A stretch of 64,000 nucleotides of DNA from Bog-756 sp052326605 (GCA_052326605.1 JBKQMB010000029.1:1-64000), one strand, 5' to 3'; shown: positions 41,082 to 50,217, counted from the first letter of the stretch. Program-made: numbers and translations. The notes: a model not told the origin generated them from the sequence alone.

Positions 41082-42041
41082 TCAGAATCCCAGCCGGTCG
41101 AGGGAGTCCTCGCGCTGCTGCCAACGCTTCTCCACCCGCACGAAGAGCTCGAGATAGGCGCCGGGCGGCATCTGCTTGCGCACGGCAGTACCCACTTCCT
41201 TGAGGGTCACGCCGCCCTTGCCGATGACAATCCCCTTCTGGGAGTCCCGCTCGACGAGGATCTCGCACCGGACCCGGGGCCACTCCCACTCGGTCACCCG
41301 GCAGGCGATGCTGTGGGGAAGCTCGTCCTGCACCCGGTGCAGAAGCTCCTCGCGCACGAGGTCGGCCACCCAGAAGGCCTCGGCCACGTCGGTGATCATC
41401 CCCTCGGGGTAGTACTGGGGGCCCTCGGGCATGAGCGCCACCACCGCATCGACCAGTGGGCCGACCCCCTCCCCGGTGGACGCCGACACCGGGAAGTACT
41501 CGACGGGAACCGGCGGGCCGTGCTCCTCCTCGTCGAGCGCGGCGATCACCTCCGCCACCCTGGTCAGATGGGAGAGGACCCCGTCGCCGCCGACCCGGTC
41601 GATCTTATTGACCACGACCAGCAGGGTCGGCTGCCCCGACGCGCCGGCCCCGGCGCCACCCACCTCCTCCTGGAGAGAGGCGGCCCGGGCCATCGCCCGT
41701 ACCCGCCGGGCCGACTGGGCGAGGACCATGCGGTCGCCCGGCCCCACCGGGCCGGTGGCCTCGACCATGGCCACCACCGCGTCGACGTCGTCCAGGGACG
41801 ACGTCGCCGATTCGTTCATGCGTTCACCGAGTGCCGTGCGCGGCTTGTGCAGCCCCGGTGTGTCCACGAAGACCACCTGGGCGTCGGGCCGGTTGAGGAC
41901 ACCGCGGACCTGCGAGCGGGTCGTGTTCGGACGCGGCGACGTGATGGTCACCTTGGTGCCGACGATCGAGTTCACCAGGGTCGACTTGCCGACATTGGGC
42001 CTGCCCACCACCGCGACGAAGCCCGACCGGAAAACGGTCAC
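41082..42041 (-). CDS. era: GTPase Era
   Basis: 319 residues; ribosome small-subunit maturation GTPase. G1 GRPNVGKS at 13-20, G3 VFVDTPGLH, G4 VVNKIDR, G5 FPVSASTG, then a KH domain with GIVIGKGGVTLKEVGTAVRK and AYLELFVRVEKRW. A 20-residue Gly/Ala insertion before G4 is unusual but outside the motifs. It overlaps the upstream corC-type gene by 4 bp and is in the conserved phoH-ybeY-corC-era run. Confidence 0.97.
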   Translation of the reverse strand: MTVFRSGFVAVVGRPNVGKSTLVNSIVGTKVTITSPRPNTTRSQVRGVLNRPDAQVVFVDTPGLHKPRTALGERMNESATSSLDDVDAVVAMVEATGPVGPGDRMVLAQSARRVRAMARAASLQEEVGGAGAGASGQPTLLVVVNKIDRVGGDGVLSHLTRVAEVIAALDEEEHGPPVPVEYFPVSASTGEGVGPLVDAVVALMPEGPQYYPEGMITDVAEAFWVADLVREELLHRVQDELPHSIACRVTEWEWPRVRCEILVERDSQKGIVIGKGGVTLKEVGTAVRKQMPPGAYLELFVRVEKRWQQREDSLDRLGF

Positions 42042-43354
42042 CTGCCGTCACCGGCGGCCGGTTCGGCCATGGGCACGATCCGGACCCGTTCGATCCGGCG
42101 GCCGTTGACCCGATCGGCGACTAGCCGCAGGCCGCCTACGGTCACCGACTCGCCGGCATCGGGGACGTGCCCCAACAGGTCGAACACCAGGCCGCCCACC
42201 GTGTCCCACGCACCGGTGGGGAGCTGGGCATCGACCAGTTCGTTGACCTCGTCGACGGGCAGCCGGGCGCTCACCCGCAACTCGCCCGAGCCGAGCCTCT
42301 CCACCGGCGCCTCCTCGACATCGAACTCGTCGACGATCTCCCCCACCAGCTCCTCGATCAGGTCCTCCAGCGTGACCAGGCCCGCCGTGCCGCCGTACTC
42401 GTTGACCACCACGGCGAGGTGGAACTTCTCGGACTGCATCTCCCGCATCATGTCGGACACACGCTTGGTCTCCGGAACGAAGTGGGCGACCCGCAGGTGG
42501 GAACGCACCGCGTCGCCCCCCTTGCCCATCCGTACCGTGCGGATCATGTCCTTGGTGTAGGCGATCCCCACCACGTCGTCGACGTGTTGCTCGACCGCGG
42601 GCAGACGGCTGAACCCCGCCTCGAGGGCCCGCGCCAACACTGCTTCGACCGTCTCCCCGGCGCCGATGGTCACCATGTCCGGACGGGGCACCATCACCTC
42701 GCGGACCACCGTGTCGCCGAACTCGATGATCGAGTGGATCAGGGCACGCTCCTCGGTCTCGATGACGTCCCCTTCGAGGGCCACGTCGGCCATGGCCAGC
42801 AGCTCGGACTCGGTCACGTGGGATCCGAGGTACCCGCCCTTCTGGCCGATGAGGAGGTTGGCCAGTCCGATAAGTGCACCCGACACCATCCTGACCGGCC
42901 AGAAGCCGACCAGCGCCGACACCAGGGGTGCGCTGAACAGTGCTGCCCGTTCCGGGTGGTGCACGGCCCAGTTCTTGGGGACGGCCTCACCGAGGACGAA
43001 GATGACCACGATCTCGAACACAGTGGCGGCCAGCACGCCCCACGCCCCGAACCAGCTCGCGGCCAGGACACCCACCAGCGTGGCCACCACCAGCTGGCAG
43101 ATCAGCACCAGCAGGAGGAGCGGATTGAGGAACCCCTGCGGGTTCTCGGTGAGGCGCACCAGGATCTTCGCCCCGCGTCGTCCATCGTCCACCAGGGCCA
43201 TCGCCTTGGCCCGGCTCATCCGGACCAGGCTGGTCTCGGCGAGGGCCAGCATCGCCGAGGCCGCCAGGAGCACCAGCACGACGACGAGCAGGGCCACGTC
43301 GCTGGCGCTGACGTCGACGCCGGAGGTTGCCACCGAAAAGCCCGCTCCCGGCAT
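42038..43354 (-). CDS. CorC/HlyC-family protein (DUF21 + CBS + transporter-associated domain)
   Basis: 438 residues. N-terminal membrane DUF21 part with about four helices (ALLVVVLVLLAASAMLALAE, LLLLVLICQLVVATLVGVLA), a CBS pair (REVMVPRPDMVTIGAGETVE ... MIRTVRMGKGGDAV) and a C-terminal CorC_HlyC domain (VVVNEYGGTAGLVTLEDLIE, VSARLPVDEVNEL). Members act in magnesium or cobalt efflux; the haemolysin label is historical. It overlaps ybeY by a single base (43354) and era by 4 bp. Confidence 0.92.
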   Translation of the reverse strand: MPGAGFSVATSGVDVSASDVALLVVVLVLLAASAMLALAETSLVRMSRAKAMALVDDGRRGAKILVRLTENPQGFLNPLLLLVLICQLVVATLVGVLAASWFGAWGVLAATVFEIVVIFVLGEAVPKNWAVHHPERAALFSAPLVSALVGFWPVRMVSGALIGLANLLIGQKGGYLGSHVTESELLAMADVALEGDVIETEERALIHSIIEFGDTVVREVMVPRPDMVTIGAGETVEAVLARALEAGFSRLPAVEQHVDDVVGIAYTKDMIRTVRMGKGGDAVRSHLRVAHFVPETKRVSDMMREMQSEKFHLAVVVNEYGGTAGLVTLEDLIEELVGEIVDEFDVEEAPVERLGSGELRVSARLPVDEVNELVDAQLPTGAWDTVGGLVFDLLGHVPDAGESVTVGGLRLVADRVNGRRIERVRIVPMAEPAAGDGR

Positions 43355-43860
43355 CAGGGATCCACGCGGTGGTACCGAGCCAACAGCTGCTGCTCGCGAC
43401 GCTCCATCCGCTCGGCCTCCTCGTCGGCCACATGGTCCATGCCCAGCAGGTGGAGGATCCCGTGGACCACCAGCAGGGCGATCTCGTCGTCGAAGGTCAC
43501 GCCGTGGTCCACCGCGTTCAGCGCCGCCACCGCCGGGCAGATCACCACGTCCCCGAGAAGGAGGTGGCGATCAGTGTCCGCCTCGATCGACGCCGGGCCG
43601 GTCCCTCCCTCGTCCGGCGACCGCCCGCTGCGGTCCACTTCGTCCTCGATGGGGAAGGACAGAACGTCGGTGGGGCCGGCCTTGTCGAGGAAGCGCTCGT
43701 TCAGCGCGGCGATGGCCGCCTCGTCCACGAAGAGCAGCGAGACCTCCGTGTCGCTGACCACCCCCTCCGCCTCGAGGACGGAGCGTGCCAGTGTGGCCCA
43801 TCGATCCACGGCGACCGGGTGATCCGACTGCTCGTCTGCGGCGTAGATGTCAAGAGTCAT
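43354..43860 (-). CDS. ybeY: Endoribonuclease YbeY
   Basis: 168 residues; 16S rRNA 3'-end maturation and ribosome quality control. The zinc motif HGILHLLGMDHVADEEAERM (HxxxHxxxxxH) is intact and DVLSFPIEDE is the usual preceding strand. A short Gly/Ser-rich insertion follows it. It overlaps phoH by 11 bp and corC by 1 bp. Complete. Confidence 0.96.
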   Translation of the reverse strand: MTLDIYAADEQSDHPVAVDRWATLARSVLEAEGVVSDTEVSLLFVDEAAIAALNERFLDKAGPTDVLSFPIEDEVDRSGRSPDEGGTGPASIEADTDRHLLLGDVVICPAVAALNAVDHGVTFDDEIALLVVHGILHLLGMDHVADEEAERMERREQQLLARYHRVDP

Positions 43861-44815
43861 GGGGATCTTCGGCGGAACTCTGGCGATCGTAGGCGGCGAC
43901 GATGTCCGCCACGATGCGGTGGCGTACCACGTCCCGTTGCTTGAGCTGGACGAAGACCAGATCGGGTACCCCGGTCAGCACCCGCTCGAGGCCGATCAGA
44001 CCCGAGCGCCCGCCGGCGACGTCGATCTGGGTGATGTCGCCGGTGACCACCGCCTTGGAACCGAACCCGATGCGGGTGAGGAACATCTTCATCTGCTCGG
44101 GGCTGGTGTTCTGGGCCTCGTCGAGGATGATGAAGCTGTTGTTCAGGGTGCGCCCGCGCATGAAGGCCAATGGGGCCACTTCGACGGCGCCCCGGTCGAT
44201 GAGCCGTTGCGCGCCCTCGGGCTCCAAGAGGTCGTGCAGGGCGTCGTAGAGGGGTCGGAGGTAGGGGTCGACCTTGGCCATCAGGTCTCCGGGGAGGAAG
44301 CCCAACCGCTCGCCGGCCTCGACGGCAGGCCGAGTCAGGATGATCCGGTTGACCTGTCGCGCCTGGAGGGCCTGGACGGCGAGCGCCACGGCCAGATAGG
44401 ACTTTCCGGTGCCGGCGGGGCCGATCCCGAAGGTCACGATGTTGGAGACGATGGCATCTGCGTACTGCTTCTGCCCGCTGGTCTTGGGGCGAACCGCACG
44501 GCCCCGTGAGGATCGCAGCAGCTCCGAGGTGAGGACCTCGGAAGGCCGGACGTCGTCGTGCATCATGTCGATGGTGCGGTGGACCTGGACGGCATCGAGG
44601 CCGTGGCCGGACTCGAGGAGGATGATCAGCTCCTCGAAGAGGGCGGCCACCCGTTCTGCACCGTCACCGTCAATAGAGATCTCGTTCCCCCGGACGGCGA
44701 TACGGACGCCGTCGAATGCCCCTTCGATCAGGCGCAGCAACTCGTCGCGCTGGCCTAGGAGGCCGGCCATGAGATGGTTGCCGGGAACGAGAATCTTGAC
44801 CTGGGTGCCTGCCAC
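43850..44815 (-). CDS. PhoH-family ATPase
   Basis: 321 residues. Walker A GPAGTGKS (132-139), Walker B SFIILDEAQNTSPEQM and the LTRPAVEAGERLGFLPGDL segment are those of PhoH/PhoL ATPases, thought to act on RNA with YbeY. GTG 44815 was chosen because the family start KILVPGNHLMAGLLGQRD follows; the open frame upstream to 44908 is Arg-rich and non-coding. It is the first gene of the phoH-ybeY-corC-era run. Confidence 0.95.
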   Translation of the reverse strand: MAGTQVKILVPGNHLMAGLLGQRDELLRLIEGAFDGVRIAVRGNEISIDGDGAERVAALFEELIILLESGHGLDAVQVHRTIDMMHDDVRPSEVLTSELLRSSRGRAVRPKTSGQKQYADAIVSNIVTFGIGPAGTGKSYLAVALAVQALQARQVNRIILTRPAVEAGERLGFLPGDLMAKVDPYLRPLYDALHDLLEPEGAQRLIDRGAVEVAPLAFMRGRTLNNSFIILDEAQNTSPEQMKMFLTRIGFGSKAVVTGDITQIDVAGGRSGLIGLERVLTGVPDLVFVQLKQRDVVRHRIVADIVAAYDRQSSAEDPHDS

Positions 44816-44929
44816 GTGCGCTCTGGCCCTGACCCTACCAGTGGGTCGGCCGCGCCGATCCGATCCCGGGCCACCCGGGCCCCACCGAACCTGGGCGGGG
44901 CCGACCACGGCCCCTCGACGCAGCGGTGC

Positions 44930-45280
44930 TCAGCCGGGGGGCCAATCGAAGGCCCGGCCACCGAGCAGGTGGAGGTGGAGGTGGTCCACGGAGTTCAGCG
45001 CATCGGGCCCCACGTTGAGCACCAGGCGGTAGCCTCGGTCCTCGCCGCCGATCCCCTCGTCGTCGGCCACCGCTTTCGCGGCCACCAGCATCGCCGCCAG
45101 CTCGCCGCCCTCCCCGTCACCGACGGTCGAGGCGTTGAGAATGTGGCGCCTCGGCACGACCAGGACGTGCACGGGTGCCTGGGGGTTGACGTCCCGAAAG
45201 GCTACGGTGAGCTCGTCCGATCGGACGACATCGGCCGGGATGTCACCGGAGACGATGTCGCAGAACAGGCAGGCGGGCAC
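44930..45280 (-). CDS. HIT-family (HinT-like) nucleotide-binding protein
   Basis: 116 residues. CLFCDIVSGDIPADVV opening and the histidine triad HLHLHLLGG (His100, His102, His104) are complete. HinT proteins hydrolyse AMP from lysine or aminoacyl adenylates. The VPRRHI motif at 42-47 is also typical. Its stop is 114 bp upstream of phoH. Cellular role unknown here. Confidence 0.94.
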   Translation of the reverse strand: MPACLFCDIVSGDIPADVVRSDELTVAFRDVNPQAPVHVLVVPRRHILNASTVGDGEGGELAAMLVAAKAVADDEGIGGEDRGYRLVLNVGPDALNSVDHLHLHLLGGRAFDWPPG

Positions 45281-45286
45281 CGGAGG

Positions 45287-45556
45287 TCAGGCTCCTGTCG
45301 ATGCCGACAACCCGTCGGGGGAGATCCCGGCACGGCCGTTCCCCTTCACCTCTGGATACAGGTGCTCGAGGCTGCCCGGGGTGATCCGGCTCGCCTCGAT
45401 GAACCGGTCCACGTCCGCCTGCTTGAGGCGGATAACGCGGCCGAACTTGTAGGCGACCACATCACCTCCGTCGATGAATCGGTAGAGGCTCCGCAAGGTG
45501 ATGCCGAGGCACTCGGCGGCCTCCTTGGTGCTCAGCCATTCGATCGGCTCGGTCAT
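45287..45556 (-). CDS. Excisionase-family helix-turn-helix protein
   Basis: 89 residues. EWLSTKEAAECLGITLRSLY followed by RFIDGGDVVAYKFGRVIRLK is the MerR/excisionase-type winged HTH. A short disordered tail follows. It starts 97 bp after the BldD-like gene and ends 6 bp before the HIT gene, in the same direction. Related actinobacterial proteins regulate transcription rather than excision. Target unknown. Confidence 0.85.
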   Translation of the reverse strand: MTEPIEWLSTKEAAECLGITLRSLYRFIDGGDVVAYKFGRVIRLKQADVDRFIEASRITPGSLEHLYPEVKGNGRAGISPDGLSASTGA

Positions 45557-45653
45557 CGGGCGACGGCCTCCACCCGGCAGGCGACCGCCTCCGGTGCCGG
45601 CAACCCCCGGGACTCTGGTGGGAGCAGGCAGGCCGACACCCCGCCCCTCGCCA

Positions 45654-46250
45654 TCAGACGTTCACGAGGAGACCGAGCTCGTCCAGTCGGGCTCCCATGC
45701 TGTCGGGGGTCACGCCGAACAGGCAGGCGATGGCCCGCACATCCTCGGCCCGGATGGTGATCATCCGGCCGTTGAAGTCCTGACGGTGCACCTGGATCAT
45801 GCTGAGGAACCGCCGGAGCAGATCCCGCTCGGGCCCGCTCACCGTGTGGAGCTTGGTGAGGTCGATGGCCACCTTGTCGACGGCGACCCCTGCCTGCACG
45901 GTGCGCCGGGCCGTGAGCGGGACCACGTTCTCGGTGGCCCCGGCCGGCCCCCACCGGGTGGCGGCGCCGTCGTCGGGAGGCAGGAGCTGGTCGACAGGCA
46001 CGTCGTAGAGCTTGGCCAGTCGCTGCAGCCGTGGCACCGAGATGGCCCGTTCGCCTCGTTCGTAGGCTCCGAGCACAGAGGCCTTGAACTCCTGCTCGGA
46101 CATGGCCTCGACTGCCTGCAGCGAAAGGTGCATCTGCTTGCGCATCGCCCGCAGCCTCGAGCCGACGGCCCGGGCGTAGGCGACGCGGGCTGCCTCTTCC
46201 TGCTCATCGTCATCGTCCATGACGTCGATTCTCTTATCAGTCACCGACAT
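45654..46250 (-). CDS. BldD-like transcription regulator with a c-di-GMP-binding signature
   Basis: 198 residues. The N-terminal HTH (GSRLRAMRKQMHLSLQAVEA, KASVLGAYERGERAISVPRL, LYDVPVDQLLP) is of BldD type. The C-terminal domain carries R156-Q-D158, eight residues, then R167-A-E-D170, exactly the RxD-x8-RxxD pattern that binds c-di-GMP in Streptomyces BldD. ATG 46250 has an ideal GGAGG 5-6 bp upstream. In Streptomyces BldD holds back sporulation genes; this lineage does not make such spores as far as known, so the regulon should differ. Confidence 0.88.
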   Translation of the reverse strand: MSVTDKRIDVMDDDDEQEEAARVAYARAVGSRLRAMRKQMHLSLQAVEAMSEQEFKASVLGAYERGERAISVPRLQRLAKLYDVPVDQLLPPDDGAATRWGPAGATENVVPLTARRTVQAGVAVDKVAIDLTKLHTVSGPERDLLRRFLSMIQVHRQDFNGRMITIRAEDVRAIACLFGVTPDSMGARLDELGLLVNV

Positions 46251-46407
46251 GCCCACCTCCGTTGCTCGCACCGATCGCCCCCGAGCTCCGCCCTTGCCAA
46301 TATGTCCGAGGCCCATGCCCGTGCGTCCGGTCCGGCGGCACCGATGACGTTCGTGCAACCCACCCGAATGCCCTGCCTCTCTGTGTAGTTTCCCTCACGG
46401 AGCGTGG

Positions 46408-47181
46408 TTATGCAAGGGGTCCCACCACTCCGCTCCGGAGAGCGCAGAGCACGGTGCCGGCGGCCACCGCCGCCGTCTCGGCCCGCAGCACGGTCGACCC
46501 CAGTCCGACACCGGCTCCGAAGCGGGCCAACTCGTCGTCGTCCCAACCGCCTTCGGGTCCCACGGCAAGGACCGTATGGTCGAGCGAAGGCCTCCCCCCG
46601 CCAGGTCGGGCCAGCAGCGGTCGGGCGCCCACCAGAGCGGCGATCCCGTCCAGCGGAGTCACCGCGGTGATCTCGGGAAGCCAGGGCCGCCGGCACTGGG
46701 CCGCCGCCTCCCGGGCCACCCGCCGCAGTCGCTCCACGGCGCGCCCTCCGCGCTCGCCGTCCCACCGGACCACCGATCGGGCCGACCGAATCGGTACGAC
46801 GCGGTCCACGCCGAGTTCGGTGAGCTTCTGGGTGACCCATTCGGGCCGGTCCCCCTTGGTCGGGGCAAAGGCCACCGTGATCTCGGGGCGGAGCCTGGGC
46901 TGGGTCACCGGTCGACCGTCCGGCTCCAGCAACGAGGCCACGTCGATGCCCCGGGACCCCCTCCCCGGAGGGGGCGCTGCCAGACGACAGGGCGCCCACG
47001 AGCCGGCCCCGTCGGACGCCACCACCAGCTCGCCCGTGCGCAGCCTCAGGACGTCCAGCAGGTGGTGGGCATCACCCGAGGTGACGACCGGTGCACCCGG
47101 ATCCTCGACGAAAACCATGGCCGAGGCCGCCAGCAGCAGGGGATGAGGCCCGTCGGGTGGCCCACCCGGACCCGACACCAC
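46408..47181 (-). CDS. rsmE: 16S rRNA m3U1498 methyltransferase RsmE
   Basis: 257 residues of the SPOUT fold. HHLLDVLRLRTGELVVASDG is the PUA-like start; EWVTQKLTELGVDRVVPI, VAREAAAQCRRPWLPEI and the knotted VLAVGPEGGWDDDELA plus LGSTVLRAETAAVAAGTVL end are the RsmE signatures. It lies 2 bp downstream of dnaJ, in the conserved hrcA-dnaJ-rsmE order. Confidence 0.94.
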   Translation of the reverse strand: MVSGPGGPPDGPHPLLLAASAMVFVEDPGAPVVTSGDAHHLLDVLRLRTGELVVASDGAGSWAPCRLAAPPPGRGSRGIDVASLLEPDGRPVTQPRLRPEITVAFAPTKGDRPEWVTQKLTELGVDRVVPIRSARSVVRWDGERGGRAVERLRRVAREAAAQCRRPWLPEITAVTPLDGIAALVGARPLLARPGGGRPSLDHTVLAVGPEGGWDDDELARFGAGVGLGSTVLRAETAAVAAGTVLCALRSGVVGPLA

Positions 47182-47183
47182 GG

Positions 47184-48320
47184 TCAGCTCAGGGCCGAAC
47201 GGATCTTCGAGAAGATTCCCTCACTCTGCGGAGCGATCCCCAGGTCCTCTCCCCTGGCCTCGCCTAGGGTGTGCAGGAGCTCCCGCTGCCCGTCGTCGAG
47301 TCCGGTCGGCGTGTCCACCTGCACGTGCACGAAGAGGTCCCCCCGGCCGCGCCCTCTCAGCTTGGGCACACCCAGTCCCTTGAGGTGGATCACTGCCCCG
47401 CTCTGCGTCCCGGCGGCGATGGCCAGGTCGCGTTCGTCGTCCAACGTCTCGAACCCGGCGGTCCCCCCCAGCGCGGCCAGTGTCATCGGGATGTGCAGCG
47501 CTGCATGGAGATCCACACCGGATCGCTCGAAGGACGCATCCTGATCGACCGACACGTGGACGAACAGAGCCCCGTTGGGCCCGCCCCGGAAACCGGCCGG
47601 ACCGTGGCCGGCCAGCCTCAGGGTCGACCCGTCGTCGACGCCTGCCGGAATGTCGACGGTGAGGGTCCGGTCCAGGCTCCTCCGACCCTCGCCCCGGCAG
47701 TCCGGGCACGGATCCTCGATGGTCTGGCCGGTGCCCCGGCAACGCTGGCACGGCACCGCGGTGATCACCTGGCCGAGGATCGACTGGCGCACCCGGCGGA
47801 GCTCACCCGCACCCTGGCACTCGGGGCACCGCACGGCCGAGGTCCCCGGCCGGGCGCCCGAGCCCTCGCAGGTGTCGCAGTGGACCGGGGTCTGCACCCC
47901 CACCTGTCGCTGGACGCCGAACACCGCTTCCCTGAATGTCAGTCGGACGACCATCTCTGCATCGGGCCCGGGCATGGGACCGGTGCGCCGACCGCGTGCC
48001 GCGCAGGCACCGCCCATCCCGTTGAAGAACGCGTCGAACAGGTCCCCCAGGCCACCGCCGAACGGGTCCCCTGCCGGACCGCCGGCACCCGCACCGGACA
48101 CCCCTTCGGGCCCGAACCGGTCATAGCGGGCCCGGCGGTCGGGGTCCTTCAGGATCTCGTAGGCCTGGCTGATCTCCTTGAACCGCTCGCCGGACTCGGA
48201 TCCCTCCTCGCTGGTGTCGGGATGGAACTCGCGGGCCTTCGACCGGTAGGCGCGTTTCAGCTCGTCGTCGGTGGCGTCGCGCCCCACGCCGAGGAGCTCG
48301 TAGAGATCGGCGGTGGTCAT
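47184..48320 (-). CDS. dnaJ: Chaperone DnaJ
   Basis: 378 residues, full type I DnaJ. J-domain with AREFHPDTSE (HPD motif), Gly/Phe-rich linker (GDPFGGGLGDLFDAFFNGMG), four zinc knuckles (CDTCEGSG, CPECQGAG, CQRCRGTG, CPDCRGEG) and two C-terminal substrate domains. Its start overlaps the hrcA stop by 4 bp. Position next to hrcA without grpE/dnaK matches the second dnaJ (dnaJ2) of actinobacteria. Confidence 0.97.
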   Translation of the reverse strand: MTTADLYELLGVGRDATDDELKRAYRSKAREFHPDTSEEGSESGERFKEISQAYEILKDPDRRARYDRFGPEGVSGAGAGGPAGDPFGGGLGDLFDAFFNGMGGACAARGRRTGPMPGPDAEMVVRLTFREAVFGVQRQVGVQTPVHCDTCEGSGARPGTSAVRCPECQGAGELRRVRQSILGQVITAVPCQRCRGTGQTIEDPCPDCRGEGRRSLDRTLTVDIPAGVDDGSTLRLAGHGPAGFRGGPNGALFVHVSVDQDASFERSGVDLHAALHIPMTLAALGGTAGFETLDDERDLAIAAGTQSGAVIHLKGLGVPKLRGRGRGDLFVHVQVDTPTGLDDGQRELLHTLGEARGEDLGIAPQSEGIFSKIRSALS

Positions 48321-49381
48321 CGGCCGGTCTCGCTCAGGCGCTCGCCCAGCCGGTCGCCGACCACACGGGCCGCGGCCAGGGCCAGCGGATAGTTCATCCG
48401 GGTCGGTCCCAGCAGACCGATGGTGCCCGCCCCGACGCCGTCGACGGAGATCGGCATCACCACGATGGCGCAGGAGGCCAGAGGCTCGACCCCGTGCTCG
48501 GTGCCGATGGCCACCGAGAGGCCGGTGTCGAGGATGTCGCGGAGCAGGGTGACCACCACAAGCTGCTGTTCGAGGATGCTCAGCACCGACCGCACGGTGT
48601 CCACCGCATCGAATGCGGCAGCCATACGCGACGACCCACCGACGAAGAGCTGATCCCCCCCCTCTGCGGAACCGAGTGCCCGCAGCCCCATGATGCCCGC
48701 TGAGACCACTGCATCGGTGTGGACGTCGCCGCTGGGGGTGGCCGTGGGGAGCACCTGGGCCAGCGGGATACCGAGGACATGGGCGGCCAAGCGGGCAGCC
48801 GCGTCGGACAGCCGGTGCTCGTCCACCTCCTCGGCGAACTCGATCGACAGTTTCTGTACCGCCCCATCGGCCAACACCACCACCAGCAACGCCAGGTGCG
48901 GCGCCAACCGGACCAGCTGCACCGATCGGATGGCGGCGGACTCGTGCGACGGGCCCACCACCATCGCCGTGCAGTCGGTGAGGTCGGCCAGGAGCCCCGA
49001 CGTCTTCTCGAGCATCAGCTCGATCTCCCCGTGGGCGTGGTCGAAGAATTGGCGCACCTGTTGACGCCCGACCGGATCGAGCGAAGAGGTGACCCCGAGA
49101 CGGTCGACGAAGAACCGATAGCCCTTGTCAGTGGGGATGCGACCGGCACTGGTGTGCGGTTGGGTCAGGAACCCGTCGCGTTCCAGCGCCGCCATGTCCG
49201 AGCGCACCGTGGCCGAGGACACGCTCACGCCCGGTGCATCGACGACGTGCTGCGATCCGACCGGCTGAGCGGAACCGATGTACTCGGTGACCACCGCGTT
49301 GAGAATGGCCGCCTTTCGGGCGTCGAGCTCCCCTGCTCCGGGTGTGGCCTGCTCGGATCTGCTGTCGTCGGTGGTCGGCAT
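48317..49381 (-). CDS. hrcA: Heat-inducible transcription repressor HrcA
   Basis: 354 residues. Winged-helix N-terminus (ILNAVVTEYIGSAQPVGSQH, SSATVRSDMAALERDGFL, PHTSAGRIPTDKGYRFFVDR) followed by the GAF-like dimer domain. Represses class I heat-shock genes through CIRCE until folding stress removes it. ATG 49381 with GAGAGAA upstream gives the natural start; the frame to 49453 crosses the CIRCE region. Autoregulation is indicated by the operator at 49447-49473. Confidence 0.95.
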   Translation of the reverse strand: MPTTDDSRSEQATPGAGELDARKAAILNAVVTEYIGSAQPVGSQHVVDAPGVSVSSATVRSDMAALERDGFLTQPHTSAGRIPTDKGYRFFVDRLGVTSSLDPVGRQQVRQFFDHAHGEIELMLEKTSGLLADLTDCTAMVVGPSHESAAIRSVQLVRLAPHLALLVVVLADGAVQKLSIEFAEEVDEHRLSDAAARLAAHVLGIPLAQVLPTATPSGDVHTDAVVSAGIMGLRALGSAEGGDQLFVGGSSRMAAAFDAVDTVRSVLSILEQQLVVVTLLRDILDTGLSVAIGTEHGVEPLASCAIVVMPISVDGVGAGTIGLLGPTRMNYPLALAAARVVGDRLGERLSETGR

Positions 49382-49446
49382 GTTCTCTCGCCACGGGATT
49401 CGGTCTGTCGGCTGCGGGTGGCTGCCAGAGCCCTGTTCACTTCGTG

Positions 49447-49473
49447 TTGGCACTCCACTCTAGTGAGTGCTGA
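49447..49473. promoter_or_regulatory. CIRCE operator upstream of hrcA-dnaJ
   Basis: TTGGCACTC-N9-GAGTGCTGA, a match to the consensus TTAGCACTC-N9-GAGTGCTAA at 16 of 18 arm positions with the exact 9-bp spacer. It is 66 bp before the hrcA start and is the HrcA binding site. Confidence 0.93.
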
Positions 49474-49557
49474 GCCAATTCGGGCGGCCACGGCTACCGG
49501 CGGGCCCATTCCACGGCGAGGCGGGACGGCCGTGGACCGGTCACCGCGGGGCGCAGC

Positions 49558-50217
49558 TCAGGCCGGGGCGACGAACATCCGCTGGGTCATCGCCGGCCCG
49601 AGGGCGATGGCTGCGTCCCCGACAACCAGGGTCAAGGTCCCATCGGGGGCCCTGGCCTGGATCAGCGCAGTGGTCCCGGGGGTGAGCCCGTGGTTGCCGA
49701 GGTAGGTGAGCGAGGCCGTGTCGTGCTCGACGCTCTCGGTGATGCGCTCCAGGCGGATCCGGTCCCCGGGCTGGGCATCGGCCAGGCGCCTCTGCTCGGG
49801 ACCGACCGGCTCGACCCCGGGGATGGGGTTGCCATGGGGGCAGGTGGTCGGATTGCCCAGGAGCACCACCAGGTGTGCCTCTACGTCGTCGGAGATCACG
49901 TGCTCCCACCTGCCGGCCTCGACGTGGGCCTTGTCCCAGTCGAGCCCGATGATGTCGACCAGGAGGCGCTCGGCAAGCCGGTGTTTGCGCACCACACTCG
50001 CGGCCAAGACCGCGCCTTTGTCCGTCATGGTGATCTGCCGTGCGCTGCGCGCTATCAGATCGTCGGCCTCGAGGCGGTCGAGCATCTCCGACACGGACGG
50101 GGCCGCCTTGCCCAGGCGCTCGGCCAGCCGGGCCTGGATGACCGGGATGCCTTCCTCCTCCAGGGCGAAGATCGTTTCGAGGTACTCCTCGACCGGCGGG
50201 TGGAAGCGGTCAAGCAC
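49558..50217 (-). CDS. DtxR/IdeR-family metal-dependent repressor
   Basis: 219 residues. Winged helix (YLETIFALEEEGIPVIQARL, APSVSEMLDRLEADDLI), dimer and metal domain (HRLAERLLVDIIGLDWDKAH, VEAGRWEHVISDDVE, CPHGNPIPG) and an SH3-like end. The His/Glu/Cys residues of the primary and ancillary metal sites are present, so it may sense iron or manganese. Divergent from the gene at 50334. Confidence 0.93.
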   Translation of the reverse strand: MLDRFHPPVEEYLETIFALEEEGIPVIQARLAERLGKAAPSVSEMLDRLEADDLIARSARQITMTDKGAVLAASVVRKHRLAERLLVDIIGLDWDKAHVEAGRWEHVISDDVEAHLVVLLGNPTTCPHGNPIPGVEPVGPEQRRLADAQPGDRIRLERITESVEHDTASLTYLGNHGLTPGTTALIQARAPDGTLTLVVGDAAIALGPAMTQRMFVAPA

